Positions 43,552 to 52,470 are shown, counted from the stretch's first letter. The stretch: 64,000 nucleotides of DNA from Pseudoalteromonas luteoviolacea (GCF_000814765.1 NZ_JWIC01000010.1:258001-322000); one strand, 5' to 3'. The notes: generated by a model not told the origin, from the letters alone. Numbers and translations: made by a program.

Positions 43552-44133
43552 TTAGCGGCAAACATCAATTAACAACTGATTTGCGATGCCTGAAATGACA
43601 TCAGGATCTTTTTGTGCTTGAGAAAACGTTCTGAGACCATAAATACCCACAATTAAACTTTGAGCTCGCTGCTGAGGCGACCGTGGGCCAGTTATCACAC
43701 CTTGTTGGCTTGCTTGGGAAAACACCTCTTTCATAAAACCTTGCCACATCACACACTGTTGGCTCAATACCGCTTGCGCTTGCTCATCTGTTTGTGCAAT
43801 TTCGTTAATTGCTTTTTGGCTTAAACAAGATTGAGTTGGATCTCCACTTACGCACTCTGAAACGATACTGTCTAAATATGCCCTCAACCCACTAAGCGCA
43901 TCACTTTGACCATTAAATATTGATTTAAGCTCTTCACTCCGGTCCAAATTGTACTGCTCCAATGATGCCAATAATAATCCTTTTTTATTTTCGAATGCAC
44001 AGTAAATGGAGCCCGGATGCAATCCTGTGGCGAGCTTTAGATCTTGCATACTGGTTTTGTTATACCCTTTTTCCATAAATGCATTCATAGCCGCTCTTAG
44101 AACAACTTCTCTATCAAACTCTGCGCTTCTCAT
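43552..44133 (-). CDS. TetR-family repressor, divergent from an Old Yellow Enzyme gene
   Basis: The 193-residue protein has the TetR N-terminal helix-turn-helix (about 8-55: AAMNAFMEKGYNKTSMQDL, HPGSIYCAFENKKGLL) and a ligand-binding C-terminal domain containing several cysteines (in CVSGDPTQSCLS and others), as in thiol-reactive NemR-like repressors. It is divergent from a flavin alkene reductase, the nemR/nemA arrangement by function, although not by gene order. Its promoter overlaps an operator copy, implying autoregulation. Confidence 0.9.
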   Translation of the reverse strand: MRSAEFDREVVLRAAMNAFMEKGYNKTSMQDLKLATGLHPGSIYCAFENKKGLLLASLEQYNLDRSEELKSIFNGQSDALSGLRAYLDSIVSECVSGDPTQSCLSQKAINEIAQTDEQAQAVLSQQCVMWQGFMKEVFSQASQQGVITGPRSPQQRAQSLIVGIYGLRTFSQAQKDPDVISGIANQLLIDVCR

Positions 44134-44162
44134 AAATAAACTCAGCTAAATACTTTATGAGT

Positions 44163-44191
44163 ATCTTAAACAAATTTGAACAAATGTTCAA
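44163..44191 (-). promoter_or_regulatory. Promoter of the tetR-type gene overlapping operator 1
   Basis: On the minus strand TTGAAC (44191-44186), a 17-base spacer and TAAGAT (44168-44163) lie about 30 bases before the start codon. The -35 element is part of palindrome 1. Confidence 0.6.
44176..44191. promoter_or_regulatory. TetR operator copy 1
   Basis: The sequence TTGAACAAATGTTCAA is a 16-base palindrome with TTGAA/TTCAA arms, one of three similar sites in the tetR/OYE intergenic region. Confidence 0.75.
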
Positions 44192-44199
44192 AAATACTA

Positions 44200-44215
44200 T
44201 TGAATGATCGTTCAA
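44200..44215. promoter_or_regulatory. TetR operator copy 2
   Basis: TTGAATGATCGTTCAA, second palindrome, starting 24 bases after copy 1 and covering the -35 element of the alkene reductase promoter. Confidence 0.75.
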
Positions 44216-44228
44216 ATAAAGCTATCTT
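44200..44228 (+). promoter_or_regulatory. Promoter of the alkene reductase gene
   Basis: TTGAAT (44200-44205), 17 bases, TATCTT (44223-44228); the start codon is 34 bases further. The -35 lies in operator 2 and the -10 touches operator 3, so a bound repressor would block it. Confidence 0.6.
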
Positions 44229-44242
44229 GAATAAACATTCAA
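44227..44242. promoter_or_regulatory. TetR operator copy 3
   Basis: TTGAATAAACATTCAA, third palindrome, starting 27 bases after copy 2 and overlapping the expected transcription start of the reductase gene. Confidence 0.75.
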
Positions 44243-44262
44243 AATAAAGAGAACGACAACCC

Positions 44263-45306
44263 ATGACAGACATACTATTTCAGCCTTATAAACTCAATTC
44301 AACTATCTCATTGCAAAATCGCGTATTGATGGCGCCACTCACTCGATGTATGGCAGACGATGATCTCGTTCCGACTGATGATATGGCAGCCTATTATGCA
44401 AAACGCGCAGATACAGGATTAATCATTTCTGAAGCAACGATAATTCGTCCAGACGGACAAGGCTACCCAAATACGCCTGGGTTATTCACACCAGAGCAAA
44501 TTACTGGGTGGAGAAAAGTCACAGATGCAGTGCACAATAACGGCGGTAAGATTTTTGCTCAATTGTGGCATACTGGACGAGTAGCACACCCACATTTCTA
44601 TGCGGGAGACACTGTAATAGCCCCCAGTGCGCAGGGGGTAGAAGGCACTGTGCCCCGCATGAGAGAACTGACCTATCAAATACCTACACCAGCAACAACA
44701 GAACAAATTCAAGCGCTTGTTAATGACTATGCCCAAGCAGCTGCGAATGCTATTGATGCAGGTTTTGATGGCGTAGAGATCCATGGAGCAAATGGTTACC
44801 TCATCGACCAGTTTTTGCATTTTGACAGCAATAAACGCACAGATAATTACGGTGAAACCCCTGAAAATATGAGCCGCTTCGCATTAGAAGTAGTTGATGC
44901 AATTGTGGATCGTATCGGGCAAGATAAAACAGCATTGCGCCTTTCTCCAGGTGCCTATTTTAATATGGCTTCCGATCCTCGTGACAAGCAAGTATTTGAT
45001 TACCTTTTACCTGAATTAGAAAAACGTGATTTAGCCTTTTTACATATTGGTATATTTGATGATGAAATGGCATTTGAACACTTAGGTGGAAGAGCGTCTG
45101 ATTATGTCAGATCAAGATACAAAAAAACCTTAGTCGGGGTTGGTGGATTTACCCCGCAGACTGGGGCTGCTGCCATCGATGCAAATCGATTTGACCTACT
45201 AGCAATCGGCAGACCTTTAATTGCAAACCCCGATTACATTGCAAAAGTCAAAAATAAACAGCCATTAGTCGAATACGATGAACAGATGCTGGCGTCTCTC
45301 ATTTAA
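44263..45306 (+). CDS. Old Yellow Enzyme-type alkene reductase
   Basis: This FMN-dependent enzyme reduces activated C=C bonds and often nitro or nitrate-ester compounds, with NAD(P)H as donor. The 347-residue TIM-barrel shows NRVLMAPLTRC, AQLWHTGRV, the substrate-anchoring pair H-x-x-N in EIHGANGYLIDQFLH, and the C-terminal FMN-phosphate region VGVGGF and DLLAIGRPLIANPD. NemA-like function in electrophile detoxification is likely, since the promoter is covered by the TetR operators. It is convergent with a rhodanese gene. Confidence 0.94.
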   Translation: MTDILFQPYKLNSTISLQNRVLMAPLTRCMADDDLVPTDDMAAYYAKRADTGLIISEATIIRPDGQGYPNTPGLFTPEQITGWRKVTDAVHNNGGKIFAQLWHTGRVAHPHFYAGDTVIAPSAQGVEGTVPRMRELTYQIPTPATTEQIQALVNDYAQAAANAIDAGFDGVEIHGANGYLIDQFLHFDSNKRTDNYGETPENMSRFALEVVDAIVDRIGQDKTALRLSPGAYFNMASDPRDKQVFDYLLPELEKRDLAFLHIGIFDDEMAFEHLGGRASDYVRSRYKKTLVGVGGFTPQTGAAAIDANRFDLLAIGRPLIANPDYIAKVKNKQPLVEYDEQMLASLI

Positions 45307-45314
45307 TCATTGTA

Positions 45315-45343
45315 GAGGGCTGCTACTTTATTAGTGGTAGCCC
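45315..45343. terminator. Hairpin between alkene reductase and rhodanese genes
   Basis: AGGGCTGCTAC (45315-45325) pairs with 45333-45343 (GTGGTAGCCCT) with two G-U pairs and a seven-base loop. It overlaps the rhodanese stop and probably ends both convergent transcripts. Confidence 0.6.
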
Positions 45344-45727
45344 TTGTGCTTGCCAGCCCAACATATCACCTTCTAAATGCAATAATGTAAAACCGCGTTT
45401 ACTTAACGCACTTTCAAAAATATGCGCCCGCCTTCCTGAACGGCAGTAGACGACCAATGTTTTATCTTTGAGTTCATTGAGTAGAAACGACTGTGCTTCT
45501 ATTTGGTCATAGGGAATGTTTATCGCCCCTTTGATATGACCGCCAGTATATTCCTCTACTGTACGAACATCTATGATGGTATACGGTGTATCAGACATCT
45601 GATTGACCAACAGCTCACTGGCCTTAACACCCTGCACATTTGCACTCGCCCCAGGACTCAAAAATAACGACAACACAACCAAATACATTACAAAAGTGAC
45701 TTTCAACGTGCGTCCTGACATTATCAT
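45323..45727 (-). CDS. Exported rhodanese-like sulfurtransferase
   Basis: The frame is open to 45757, but ATG 45727, after GGGAGAG, gives 134 residues with a signal peptide or anchor (about 1-29, ending ASA). The rhodanese domain has the IIDVRTVEEYTGGHI motif and the active-site loop CRSGRR with catalytic C95. Periplasmic single-domain rhodaneses of the PspE class fit best by size. The donor and acceptor are unknown. Confidence 0.87.
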   Translation of the reverse strand: MIMSGRTLKVTFVMYLVVLSLFLSPGASANVQGVKASELLVNQMSDTPYTIIDVRTVEEYTGGHIKGAINIPYDQIEAQSFLLNELKDKTLVVYCRSGRRAHIFESALSKRGFTLLHLEGDMLGWQAQGLPLIK

Positions 45728-46246
45728 AATCACATTCTCTCCCAAAACAGTAGCCAAAATAGCCTATATAACCAGCCTACCTGAAAACATAATTCAATAC
45801 GAACAAAGTTGGTTGATTAAGATATAACCAAAAAAAATTATCGATTTAAAAATAAGCCAACAAATTGATTTTTAGGTAAAATTCATATTCTTTATCGAAA
45901 AAAATGCGTCTACTATCCTTTAGTCTAATACCGAAAACCCCAATACCGACTATTACTTACTGCACGCACGATTGGACAATTGGTTAGACAACTTATATTT
46001 GTTAAATATTGAGTTTTTAGTCTAAAGTTAAATTATATTGTGACTAAGTCGATCATCAATCGTGCCTGAAACACATACAAAATAATGAGTATTTGTCTTT
46101 TATATTAAACAAATTAGTTATTATTTCGTCACAATAGACATGAACAATAACGTTAGTTTTAACCCATCACTGACAGTAAACCACTTCAGTGATACGTGGC
46201 TTAGTTGTGCGGTCGTTTTGCCACTTTATGTTCGGAACAGCACATT
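45728..46246. other. Long AT-rich region upstream of phaB
   Basis: About 519 bases without a convincing gene. It has two copies of the 10-mer TTTAGTCTAA (45919-45928, 46016-46025), each containing the palindrome TTAGnCTAA. A nine-base inverted pair, GCACGATTG (45966-45974) and CAATCGTGC (46057-46065), flanks the second copy. These may be operators of the pha genes. Confidence 0.45.
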
Positions 46247-46996
46247 ATGGAAAATAAAAAAATAGCAGTAGTAACAGGCGCTTTAGGTGGGATAGGTACA
46301 GCTATTGCCCAAAAGCTTGTTGAAAACAATTACTTTGTTATTGCAGTCGCAAGCCCCAGACGTACCGAAGCAGACTTTGATACTTGGTGTAATGAATCCA
46401 ATATCAACCCAAAATTTGTTTCACCCTTATTTTTAGATGTGACTGATGCGCAAGCATGTAGTGACAGCCTCGAAGCAATTATCGACAATCATGGAAAAAT
46501 TGATGTGCTGGTAAACAACGCCGGTATTACTCGTGATGCTTCATTCAAAAAGATGAATGCACAGCAATGGCACGATGTCATCGATACAAACTTGAATTCG
46601 ATGTTCAATATGACTCAACCACTTTTTGCCCATATGTGTGGCAACAAGTCGGGGCGTATCATCAACATCTCTAGTGTTAATGGTCAAAAAGGCCAATTTG
46701 GTCAAGCAAACTATGCAGCAGCCAAAGCAGGCATGATTGGCTTTAGCAAATCTCTCGCGTATGAAGGTGCAAGAGCCGGTGTGACCGTTAATGTTGTGGC
46801 ACCTGGTTATACGGAAACACCTATGGTTGCCAAAATGCGTGAAGACGTATTGGAAAGCATTAAGGCACAAGTACCTATGCAGCGACTGGCGACGCCTTTA
46901 GAAGTTGCTGAAACAGTTAGCTTTTTAGCTTCTGATGGTGCGGCATACATCACAGGTGAAACACTTGCCTTAAATGGCGGCCTGTATATGAACTAA
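46247..46996 (+). CDS. phaB: Acetoacetyl-CoA reductase (PhaB)
   Basis: PhaB reduces acetoacetyl-CoA to (R)-3-hydroxybutyryl-CoA, the PHB monomer. The frame is open from 46205, but ATG 46247 gives 249 residues, the usual size. The short-chain dehydrogenase signatures are VTGALGGIG (cofactor loop), LVNNAGITRD, the catalytic S-Y-K in NISSVNGQKGQFGQANYAAAK and VAPGYTETPM. It is followed by a phasin and PHA synthase on the same strand; no phaA thiolase lies in the cluster. Confidence 0.92.
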   Translation: MENKKIAVVTGALGGIGTAIAQKLVENNYFVIAVASPRRTEADFDTWCNESNINPKFVSPLFLDVTDAQACSDSLEAIIDNHGKIDVLVNNAGITRDASFKKMNAQQWHDVIDTNLNSMFNMTQPLFAHMCGNKSGRIINISSVNGQKGQFGQANYAAAKAGMIGFSKSLAYEGARAGVTVNVVAPGYTETPMVAKMREDVLESIKAQVPMQRLATPLEVAETVSFLASDGAAYITGETLALNGGLYMN

Positions 46997-47086
46997 GAAC
47001 TCACGATACCATTTAGAAAAGGCAACTTTTCTGTAGTAGATGGGTATTGCATTTTAAACGGATTATCTCTCAATAGGAAGCAAGCC

Positions 47087-47431
47087 ATGTACAACGACTT
47101 TTTTAAATCAATCACAGAGCAAAGCGAAAAGTTTTTTTCACCTGCTATTCAGTTCAACCAACTTGTTGCAAAAAATATTGAGCAACTTGCTAAGATTCAA
47201 CTAGATGCAGCGCATTCGTTCACAGAAACATCTGTTGAGCAACTTAAAACAGCGGCAGAAGTAAAAGACGTTAAGTCTTTTATCGACTTCAACGCAAGTC
47301 AACTAAGCGCTGTTAATAAGCTAAGCCAACAGCTTATCGAAGATGGTCAAAAGCTAACTCAACTAGGTCAAGAGTTCAAAGATAACCTAGAGACTATCTC
47401 AAACGAGACTGTTAAAGCGGCAAAAGTATAA
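47087..47431 (+). CDS. phaP: Phasin (PHA granule-associated protein)
   Basis: Phasins coat polyhydroxyalkanoate granules. The 114-residue helical protein starts with FFKSITEQSEKFFSPAIQFNQL and contains amphipathic heptad-like helices rich in Q, A, K and E, without cysteine or membrane segments, as in phasin_2-type proteins. It lies between phaB and phaC, which makes the assignment firm. A hairpin follows, so the phaC gene may also have its own promoter. Confidence 0.87.
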   Translation: MYNDFFKSITEQSEKFFSPAIQFNQLVAKNIEQLAKIQLDAAHSFTETSVEQLKTAAEVKDVKSFIDFNASQLSAVNKLSQQLIEDGQKLTQLGQEFKDNLETISNETVKAAKV

Positions 47432-47438
47432 CGCGTTT

Positions 47439-47474
47439 ATCAGCCTAGCCAAATTCACTTTGTGCTAGGCTGAT
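47439..47474 (+). terminator. Hairpin after the phasin gene
   Basis: The 11-base perfect stem ATCAGCCTAGC (47439-47449) / GCTAGGCTGAT (47464-47474) has a 14-base loop and no strong T-run. It may reduce read-through from abundant phasin mRNA into phaC. Confidence 0.5.
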
Positions 47475-47668
47475 CTGCATTATTCAATGCAAAAACCACT
47501 GACAAGCTTAATTATTTCGTCATCAAGACCGTGAGAATGAGTACTCGAATACATGTGTGCCAATAAACAACGTCGACTCAAACTCTCTTTTAAAAGTTTG
47601 TTCAGCACATGCAGCGCACCTTTTAAAGCAATGACTCGTCTGTCACACCTCCGACTAGGAAGCATAAA

Positions 47669-49438
47669 ATGGATACCGACAATAAAGATTTTACTCAGAC
47701 CATGACCGCTTGGTGGCAGTATAATCAAGATCTCTACAGTATTTTTTCACAAAATCTTTTTAATAATAGTCCGGTTCAAAAAGCGCTCAACGAACAAAGC
47801 GCCGAGGATTTTGGCCAGTGGGCTAAAGAGATCACCAAACAACCAGAACTATTCGCAAAACAACAAATTAACTGGTGGCAAGAACAATTAAAAATTGTTC
47901 AACAAACTTGGGAACAAACGCTCAACGCGTCTAGCGAAGAGGTTATTTCTACAGAGCGTGGCGACAAACGCTTTCTCGCCGACGAATGGCAAGATAACCC
48001 CTGGTTCAGCTATATCAAACAAAGCTACTTACTTTTTGGCCAATCATTGTTAGACTCAATTCGCCAGACACCTGGGTTAGATGAGAAGCTCAAGGAACGG
48101 CTTGAATTCTTTGCAAGACAGGTTATCAACTCAATTTCTCCCAGTAACTTTATTACCACCAACCCTGAATTGCTGAAATTAACCATCGAGTCCGAAGGAC
48201 AAAACCTGATTAACGGCCTTGAATTATTCAAAAAAGATATGGCAAAAAGTGGGGACATGCTCCGGATCAGCATGACCAATGAAAATGCTTACGAGTTGGG
48301 TAAAGATCTCGCGACAACACCAGGCAGAGTCGTTTTCCAAAACCATTTATTCGAGCTGATCCAATACACAGCAACGACCAAACAAGTACACAAAACACCA
48401 CTTCTATTTGTACCTCCTTACGTAAATAAATATTACATCTTGGACTTAAAGGAAGAGAATTCTTACGTGAAATGGGCCGTCGATAACGGTCATACCGTAT
48501 TTATGATCTCATGGAAAAACCCCGATCCAAGTATGGCTGAAGTCGGTTTTGAGGATTACGTTGTCGATGGCGTCATCGCAGCTTTAGATGAAATAGAAAA
48601 GCAAACTGGCGAAGCCTATGTCAATGCCATTGGCTATTGTATCGCAGGCACACTGGTTGCAACCGCCATGGCGTATTTTACGTCTAAACGCATGAAACAA
48701 AAGATTAAAAGTGCGACACTGCTCACAACCTTACTAGATTTCTCACAGCCTGGCGAGTTAGGCGTATTTGTTAACGAAGGCACCATATCAGCACTGGAAG
48801 CTTACAACCTCCAAAATGGTGTCATGCACGGACATTTGTTAGGCGTCTCGTTCAGCATGCTTAGAGAAAATAGCCTTTATTGGAATTATTATGTAAATAA
48901 CTACCTCAAAGGCCAACCTCCAATGGATTTAGATCTATTGTACTGGAACGGTGATAGCACAAACTTAACGGCTAAATGTCATAATTTTATGTTGCGAGAT
49001 CTGTATCTTGAAAATAAATTGATCGCGACAAAAGAAGTAGAGGTCCGGGGTACAAAGATAGACTTAGCCAAGGTCAAGCAGCCTATCTACGCTCTATCAA
49101 CACGAGATGACCACATTGCACTATGGCAGGCTACTTTCAAAGGCTTCCAATACACTAGCTCTAAAACCACATTTGTGTTGGGTGAGTCAGGCCATATTGC
49201 AGGGGTTATCAACCCGCCTAAAGCAAACAAATACGGGTTTTGGTCTGGTCCGGCGCCACAAGGCGACGCCAATGCATGGCTTGAAAAAGCAGATCATACC
49301 AAAGGCTCTTGGTGGGGTCATTGGGGCAAATGGATCACCCAATTCACCGACGAAAAAGTGCCCGCTCGCGCTGTTAAGACTAAAGCTAATCCTGGGATCT
49401 ATGATGCTCCTGGAGAGTACGTAAAAGCGAGATTGTAA
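47669..49438 (+). CDS. phaC: Class I poly(3-hydroxyalkanoate) synthase
   Basis: PhaC polymerises (R)-3-hydroxyacyl-CoA into PHA. The 589-residue protein has the N-terminal PhaC domain (to about 240) and an alpha/beta-hydrolase core with the lipase-like box GYCIAG, nucleophile C324, the aspartate in STRDDHIALW and the histidine in GESGHIAGVINPP. Length and single-gene form indicate class I, which does not need PhaE or PhaR. The gap of 237 bases after the phasin may hold a separate promoter. Confidence 0.96.
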   Translation: MDTDNKDFTQTMTAWWQYNQDLYSIFSQNLFNNSPVQKALNEQSAEDFGQWAKEITKQPELFAKQQINWWQEQLKIVQQTWEQTLNASSEEVISTERGDKRFLADEWQDNPWFSYIKQSYLLFGQSLLDSIRQTPGLDEKLKERLEFFARQVINSISPSNFITTNPELLKLTIESEGQNLINGLELFKKDMAKSGDMLRISMTNENAYELGKDLATTPGRVVFQNHLFELIQYTATTKQVHKTPLLFVPPYVNKYYILDLKEENSYVKWAVDNGHTVFMISWKNPDPSMAEVGFEDYVVDGVIAALDEIEKQTGEAYVNAIGYCIAGTLVATAMAYFTSKRMKQKIKSATLLTTLLDFSQPGELGVFVNEGTISALEAYNLQNGVMHGHLLGVSFSMLRENSLYWNYYVNNYLKGQPPMDLDLLYWNGDSTNLTAKCHNFMLRDLYLENKLIATKEVEVRGTKIDLAKVKQPIYALSTRDDHIALWQATFKGFQYTSSKTTFVLGESGHIAGVINPPKANKYGFWSGPAPQGDANAWLEKADHTKGSWWGHWGKWITQFTDEKVPARAVKTKANPGIYDAPGEYVKARL

Positions 49439-49445
49439 CAACGAC

Positions 49446-49475
49446 AATAGGTAAAGAGATGACTCTTTACCTATT
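49446..49475. terminator. Hairpin between phaC and the convergent peptidase gene
   Basis: A perfect 13-base stem, AATAGGTAAAGAG (49446-49458) with CTCTTTACCTATT (49463-49475), and a four-base loop, eight bases before the peptidase stop. T-runs are poor, so it is a likely but not proven bidirectional terminator. Confidence 0.6.
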
Positions 49476-49482
49476 ACTCTTC

Positions 49483-50343
49483 CTATCGAGCGTATTGGTT
49501 GGATAAATAACGAATTTGTCGTTGTGAAATATTAGGGAAATCACCTCTTACACGATATGTCAGATAAAGAGGTATAAATACGTCAGCTTTCGCTAAATTA
49601 TCTAATGCTGCTAAAAATTTAACTGCAGCATGGTTCGTGTTTGGCATGGTGCTTTTTTTACAACAAGTTTGATAGCGCGCTAAAAGCGCAGTCAAGTTAT
49701 ACTTGCTTCCCACGGCTTTTAGCTGTGCTTCTGACTCAATAAAAAATGCTGTGCCGCTCCAATACACTCGCTGATACGCACCCAACTGCCACATATTTTC
49801 AGACACTGTTGACAACTTGCCCTTGAATGTTTCCGTGGCGGCTTCACCGCGAGTAAGGCCAGCACGAATACGTTGTGTAAAGTCATCTTTGGAGATCATA
49901 CCAGCCTGCAGCATAACGACATTTTGTAGGTAGGTTGCCAGCCCTTCACCAAGCCAACTATCACCATAGTCAAACAAAGGATGATACAAATGTGCAAGCT
50001 CATGATACAGCGTCCAATCTGCTTTTAGCTGAGCCAAAGATGCATGTTTATGAATATGAAGAGTAATACCATCTAAATCACCACGAACTACCTCACCCCA
50101 AGGTACAGGCTCATTGGCATATTCGTTAAGATGAATAGATACAGGTATAGAGGGCTGTTGCAAGTCTGTCAGTGTCGAAGTCACTTGCGCTAGACCATAC
50201 TCTAGCCAATTCGACACTTTTTCAACGGTATGTCGCTCAGGTGGTCGACCATTTTGCCACATAACCTCAATGTCGGCGCTAATGGTTGTAAAGCTGAAGC
50301 TCGAAAGACATATTCCTATGATACAGCGGCACAATTGCCCCAT
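49483..50343 (-). CDS. Exported zinc metallopeptidase-like protein (HExxH...E)
   Basis: The 286-residue protein has a signal peptide (about 1-23), a gluzincin-type zinc motif HELAH at 114-118 and a candidate third ligand E133 in GEGLATYLQ. This matches the pattern of M1/M61-like peptidases, reduced to the catalytic core. Two further cysteines lie together in QTCCKK. The substrate is unknown. It is 36 bases downstream of the FHA-regulator gene on the same strand and may be co-transcribed with it. Confidence 0.8.
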   Translation of the reverse strand: MGQLCRCIIGICLSSFSFTTISADIEVMWQNGRPPERHTVEKVSNWLEYGLAQVTSTLTDLQQPSIPVSIHLNEYANEPVPWGEVVRGDLDGITLHIHKHASLAQLKADWTLYHELAHLYHPLFDYGDSWLGEGLATYLQNVVMLQAGMISKDDFTQRIRAGLTRGEAATETFKGKLSTVSENMWQLGAYQRVYWSGTAFFIESEAQLKAVGSKYNLTALLARYQTCCKKSTMPNTNHAAVKFLAALDNLAKADVFIPLYLTYRVRGDFPNISQRQIRYLSNQYAR

Positions 50344-50379
50344 ATTATCGCTTTGCCACTATGAATTGAACTTACCCAA

Positions 50380-51357
50380 TTATAGCGCCATTTGCATGCC
50401 ATCGTAGGAAGCTTCTGTATGTGAGCCCTTTTTAATTGTAAAATGCTTACCACCAAAGCGGACTCGACCTCTCTTGCGTTCAATGATCTGCTCAGCTAGG
50501 CCTTTGTCATTGACCAAATCAACAAACTGCTTGCGGGCGCGATGTATCTGTATATTAATGTGACTCTCACTGATCCCCAAATCTTTCGAGAGCTGTGACA
50601 CACTCACCCAACCTCGTTCGTTTTCCTCATCAACCGCCGCTTCATCACGGGCTTTATATCGCGCTAATAACGCCGTTAAATAATGGTGCGTCCTGATATC
50701 AAAATCTAACAATGCACCATTGTGATTCACCTTCAGCTCAGTAATTTCCTCATCTAAGCTGATGTCAAATACAAACTCAAGACTCGATTGATGTGTGTTA
50801 TCAATTGGCATCGTGGCTTCCTGTGAGGCGGCCTCAACTTGGAATAAGTACCATAACTCATTAGCAACACAAAGATTATCACTGTCCGTCAAAGGCACAA
50901 TTTTGCCACTTTCCAAGTGTTCATAACACCAGCAAAGCTTTTCATTGTCGTAAAATACAACCAGTTCAGGGTTCGTTTCTGACGGTAAGAAATGATATTT
51001 TTCCAATGGAATCACTTCATCAGGTTGTTCCTTACAAGATGGGATTAATAAGTCTTTAGGTGGTGAAATTGAGTCGACAATAAATGTTTTCGGGTGCATT
51101 TCAGAAAAGGTTATCTCATCATCTACTTTGAGATGTATCGCCTGATTGTAAGCAATGCGTTGACCATTTAACCATACGCCATTTTTGCTTAGATCACGAA
51201 GCTCCCAATCTTGACCATTATGTTCAATCACTGCATGAATGCGCGAGATTTCAACGCCACTGACATGAGTATCAACAGAGTAAGTTAATCTTCCAAAGCG
51301 GTGAAACGCTTTTAAGTAGATAACATCTGAACAATCCTTTACTTTAAGCTTAGCCAT
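50380..51357 (-). CDS. FHA-domain protein with C-terminal helix-turn-helix
   Basis: The frame is open to 51543, but ATG 51357 follows AGGTGAA and starts a 325-residue protein. The FHA domain (about 12-95) keeps the phosphothreonine-binding residues: G22-R23, S38-R39 and H41, and the DLSKNGVWLNG motif with N59. After an acidic middle region, residues about 250-320 contain a helix-turn-helix (VSVSQLSKDLGISESHINIQ) ending in a basic segment. This suggests phosphopeptide-controlled DNA binding. No kinase or phosphatase gene is adjacent. Confidence 0.8.
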   Translation of the reverse strand: MAKLKVKDCSDVIYLKAFHRFGRLTYSVDTHVSGVEISRIHAVIEHNGQDWELRDLSKNGVWLNGQRIAYNQAIHLKVDDEITFSEMHPKTFIVDSISPPKDLLIPSCKEQPDEVIPLEKYHFLPSETNPELVVFYDNEKLCWCYEHLESGKIVPLTDSDNLCVANELWYLFQVEAASQEATMPIDNTHQSSLEFVFDISLDEEITELKVNHNGALLDFDIRTHHYLTALLARYKARDEAAVDEENERGWVSVSQLSKDLGISESHINIQIHRARKQFVDLVNDKGLAEQIIERKRGRVRFGGKHFTIKKGSHTEASYDGMQMAL

Positions 51358-51594
51358 GGGTTCACCTATTCCTCTTTTGATACTCTGTATTGCGAAAATG
51401 ATGAGAGAGGGATCACCTCTTGAATCACCCTCATAGTGTAACCTTAATAGTCCAACAAATAAATTACGCTTCATTACACGCTGTATACTCCTATCACACT
51501 TAGCGCACGTTTCAATATCACGCTCTCTGGTAATCTCAATCAAAATTGCCTAAAGTTATCAATGGCTGCCTTCAAATAAACTATTATATAAACT

Positions 51595-52377
51595 ATGACG
51601 CGTCCCACGTTTGTACTGCTTGTGTTATTCATTGCTTTGTATCTACTTGTACCAGCCAGTGCAAATGGGGACACAAAACCGCGTGTGACAATTTTAGTCG
51701 ACGATAGCTATCCACCATACTCCTATGAAAGTAATGGATATTTGTATGGGATTTATATTGAGCAAGTCAGGCTCGCAGCAAGACGTATATCCGATCATTA
51801 TCAAGTAATTCTAGAACCTATCCCTTGGAAACGTGGCGTTGCAGCAATGGAAAATGGCGAGGCGTTTGCATTACTGCCTCCCTATATACACAAGGATAAA
51901 CGGCCTTATATTTGGCCTTATTCCACTTCTCTCGGGGAAGAAGCGGTTGTTGCGTTTTGCAACCCGGATATCACGTTAGACAACATTCTTGCTCGCTCAC
52001 CAAATCGTCCCCCTATTAATATCGGCATAAATGCTGGCTTTTTAATTCTTGATAAAGAACTTCTGACAGCGAAACAGAAGGGATTGATAAAAATTTGGGA
52101 AAATAAAGATACACTCACAAATATCAAAAAACTCTCTAAGTTTCGTCTAGATTGCTACGTTAACGATAGACTATCGACACTCATGGGGTTTGAGTCGGTA
52201 AAACGAGAGCTTAAAGAGTTAGATCTTAAACAATTCAAAGAAGACCGAGTTGTTTTAAGCCGGACCGCACATATAGGCTACACCAAAGATAACGGTGAGA
52301 AATTCCCATATAAATACGACTTTATTAAAAGAATGAATGAAGCATTGTTAAGTGTACAGCAGCAGATGAATGAATAG
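51595..52377 (+). CDS. Periplasmic solute-binding protein (SBP_bac_3-like)
   Basis: The 260-residue protein has a signal peptide (about 1-23) and the family pattern TILVDDSYPPYSYESNG, GIYIEQVRLAAR, PWKRGVAAMENGEA and a hinge-crossing final helix. Orphan proteins of this class without permease genes are frequent in Alteromonadales and may act as sensors. No transporter genes adjoin it. It is divergent from the FHA-regulator gene. Confidence 0.83.
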   Translation: MTRPTFVLLVLFIALYLLVPASANGDTKPRVTILVDDSYPPYSYESNGYLYGIYIEQVRLAARRISDHYQVILEPIPWKRGVAAMENGEAFALLPPYIHKDKRPYIWPYSTSLGEEAVVAFCNPDITLDNILARSPNRPPINIGINAGFLILDKELLTAKQKGLIKIWENKDTLTNIKKLSKFRLDCYVNDRLSTLMGFESVKRELKELDLKQFKEDRVVLSRTAHIGYTKDNGEKFPYKYDFIKRMNEALLSVQQQMNE

Positions 52378-52404
52378 GTCGTGTTTAGGCGAAACCAGAC
52401 TAAA

Positions 52405-52443
52405 CATCATCAGAGGTTACCCCAAAGGGCACCTCTTTATGAT
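52405..52443. terminator. Hairpin between convergent genes
   Basis: AGAGGT (52412-52417) / ACCTCT (52431-52436) is extended by CATCAT (52405-52410) against ATGATG further out. It lies between the solute-binding protein and the diguanylate-cyclase gene. Confidence 0.55.
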
Positions 52444-52470
52444 GTTATTATCTCACTGGGAAAGTTGGTC

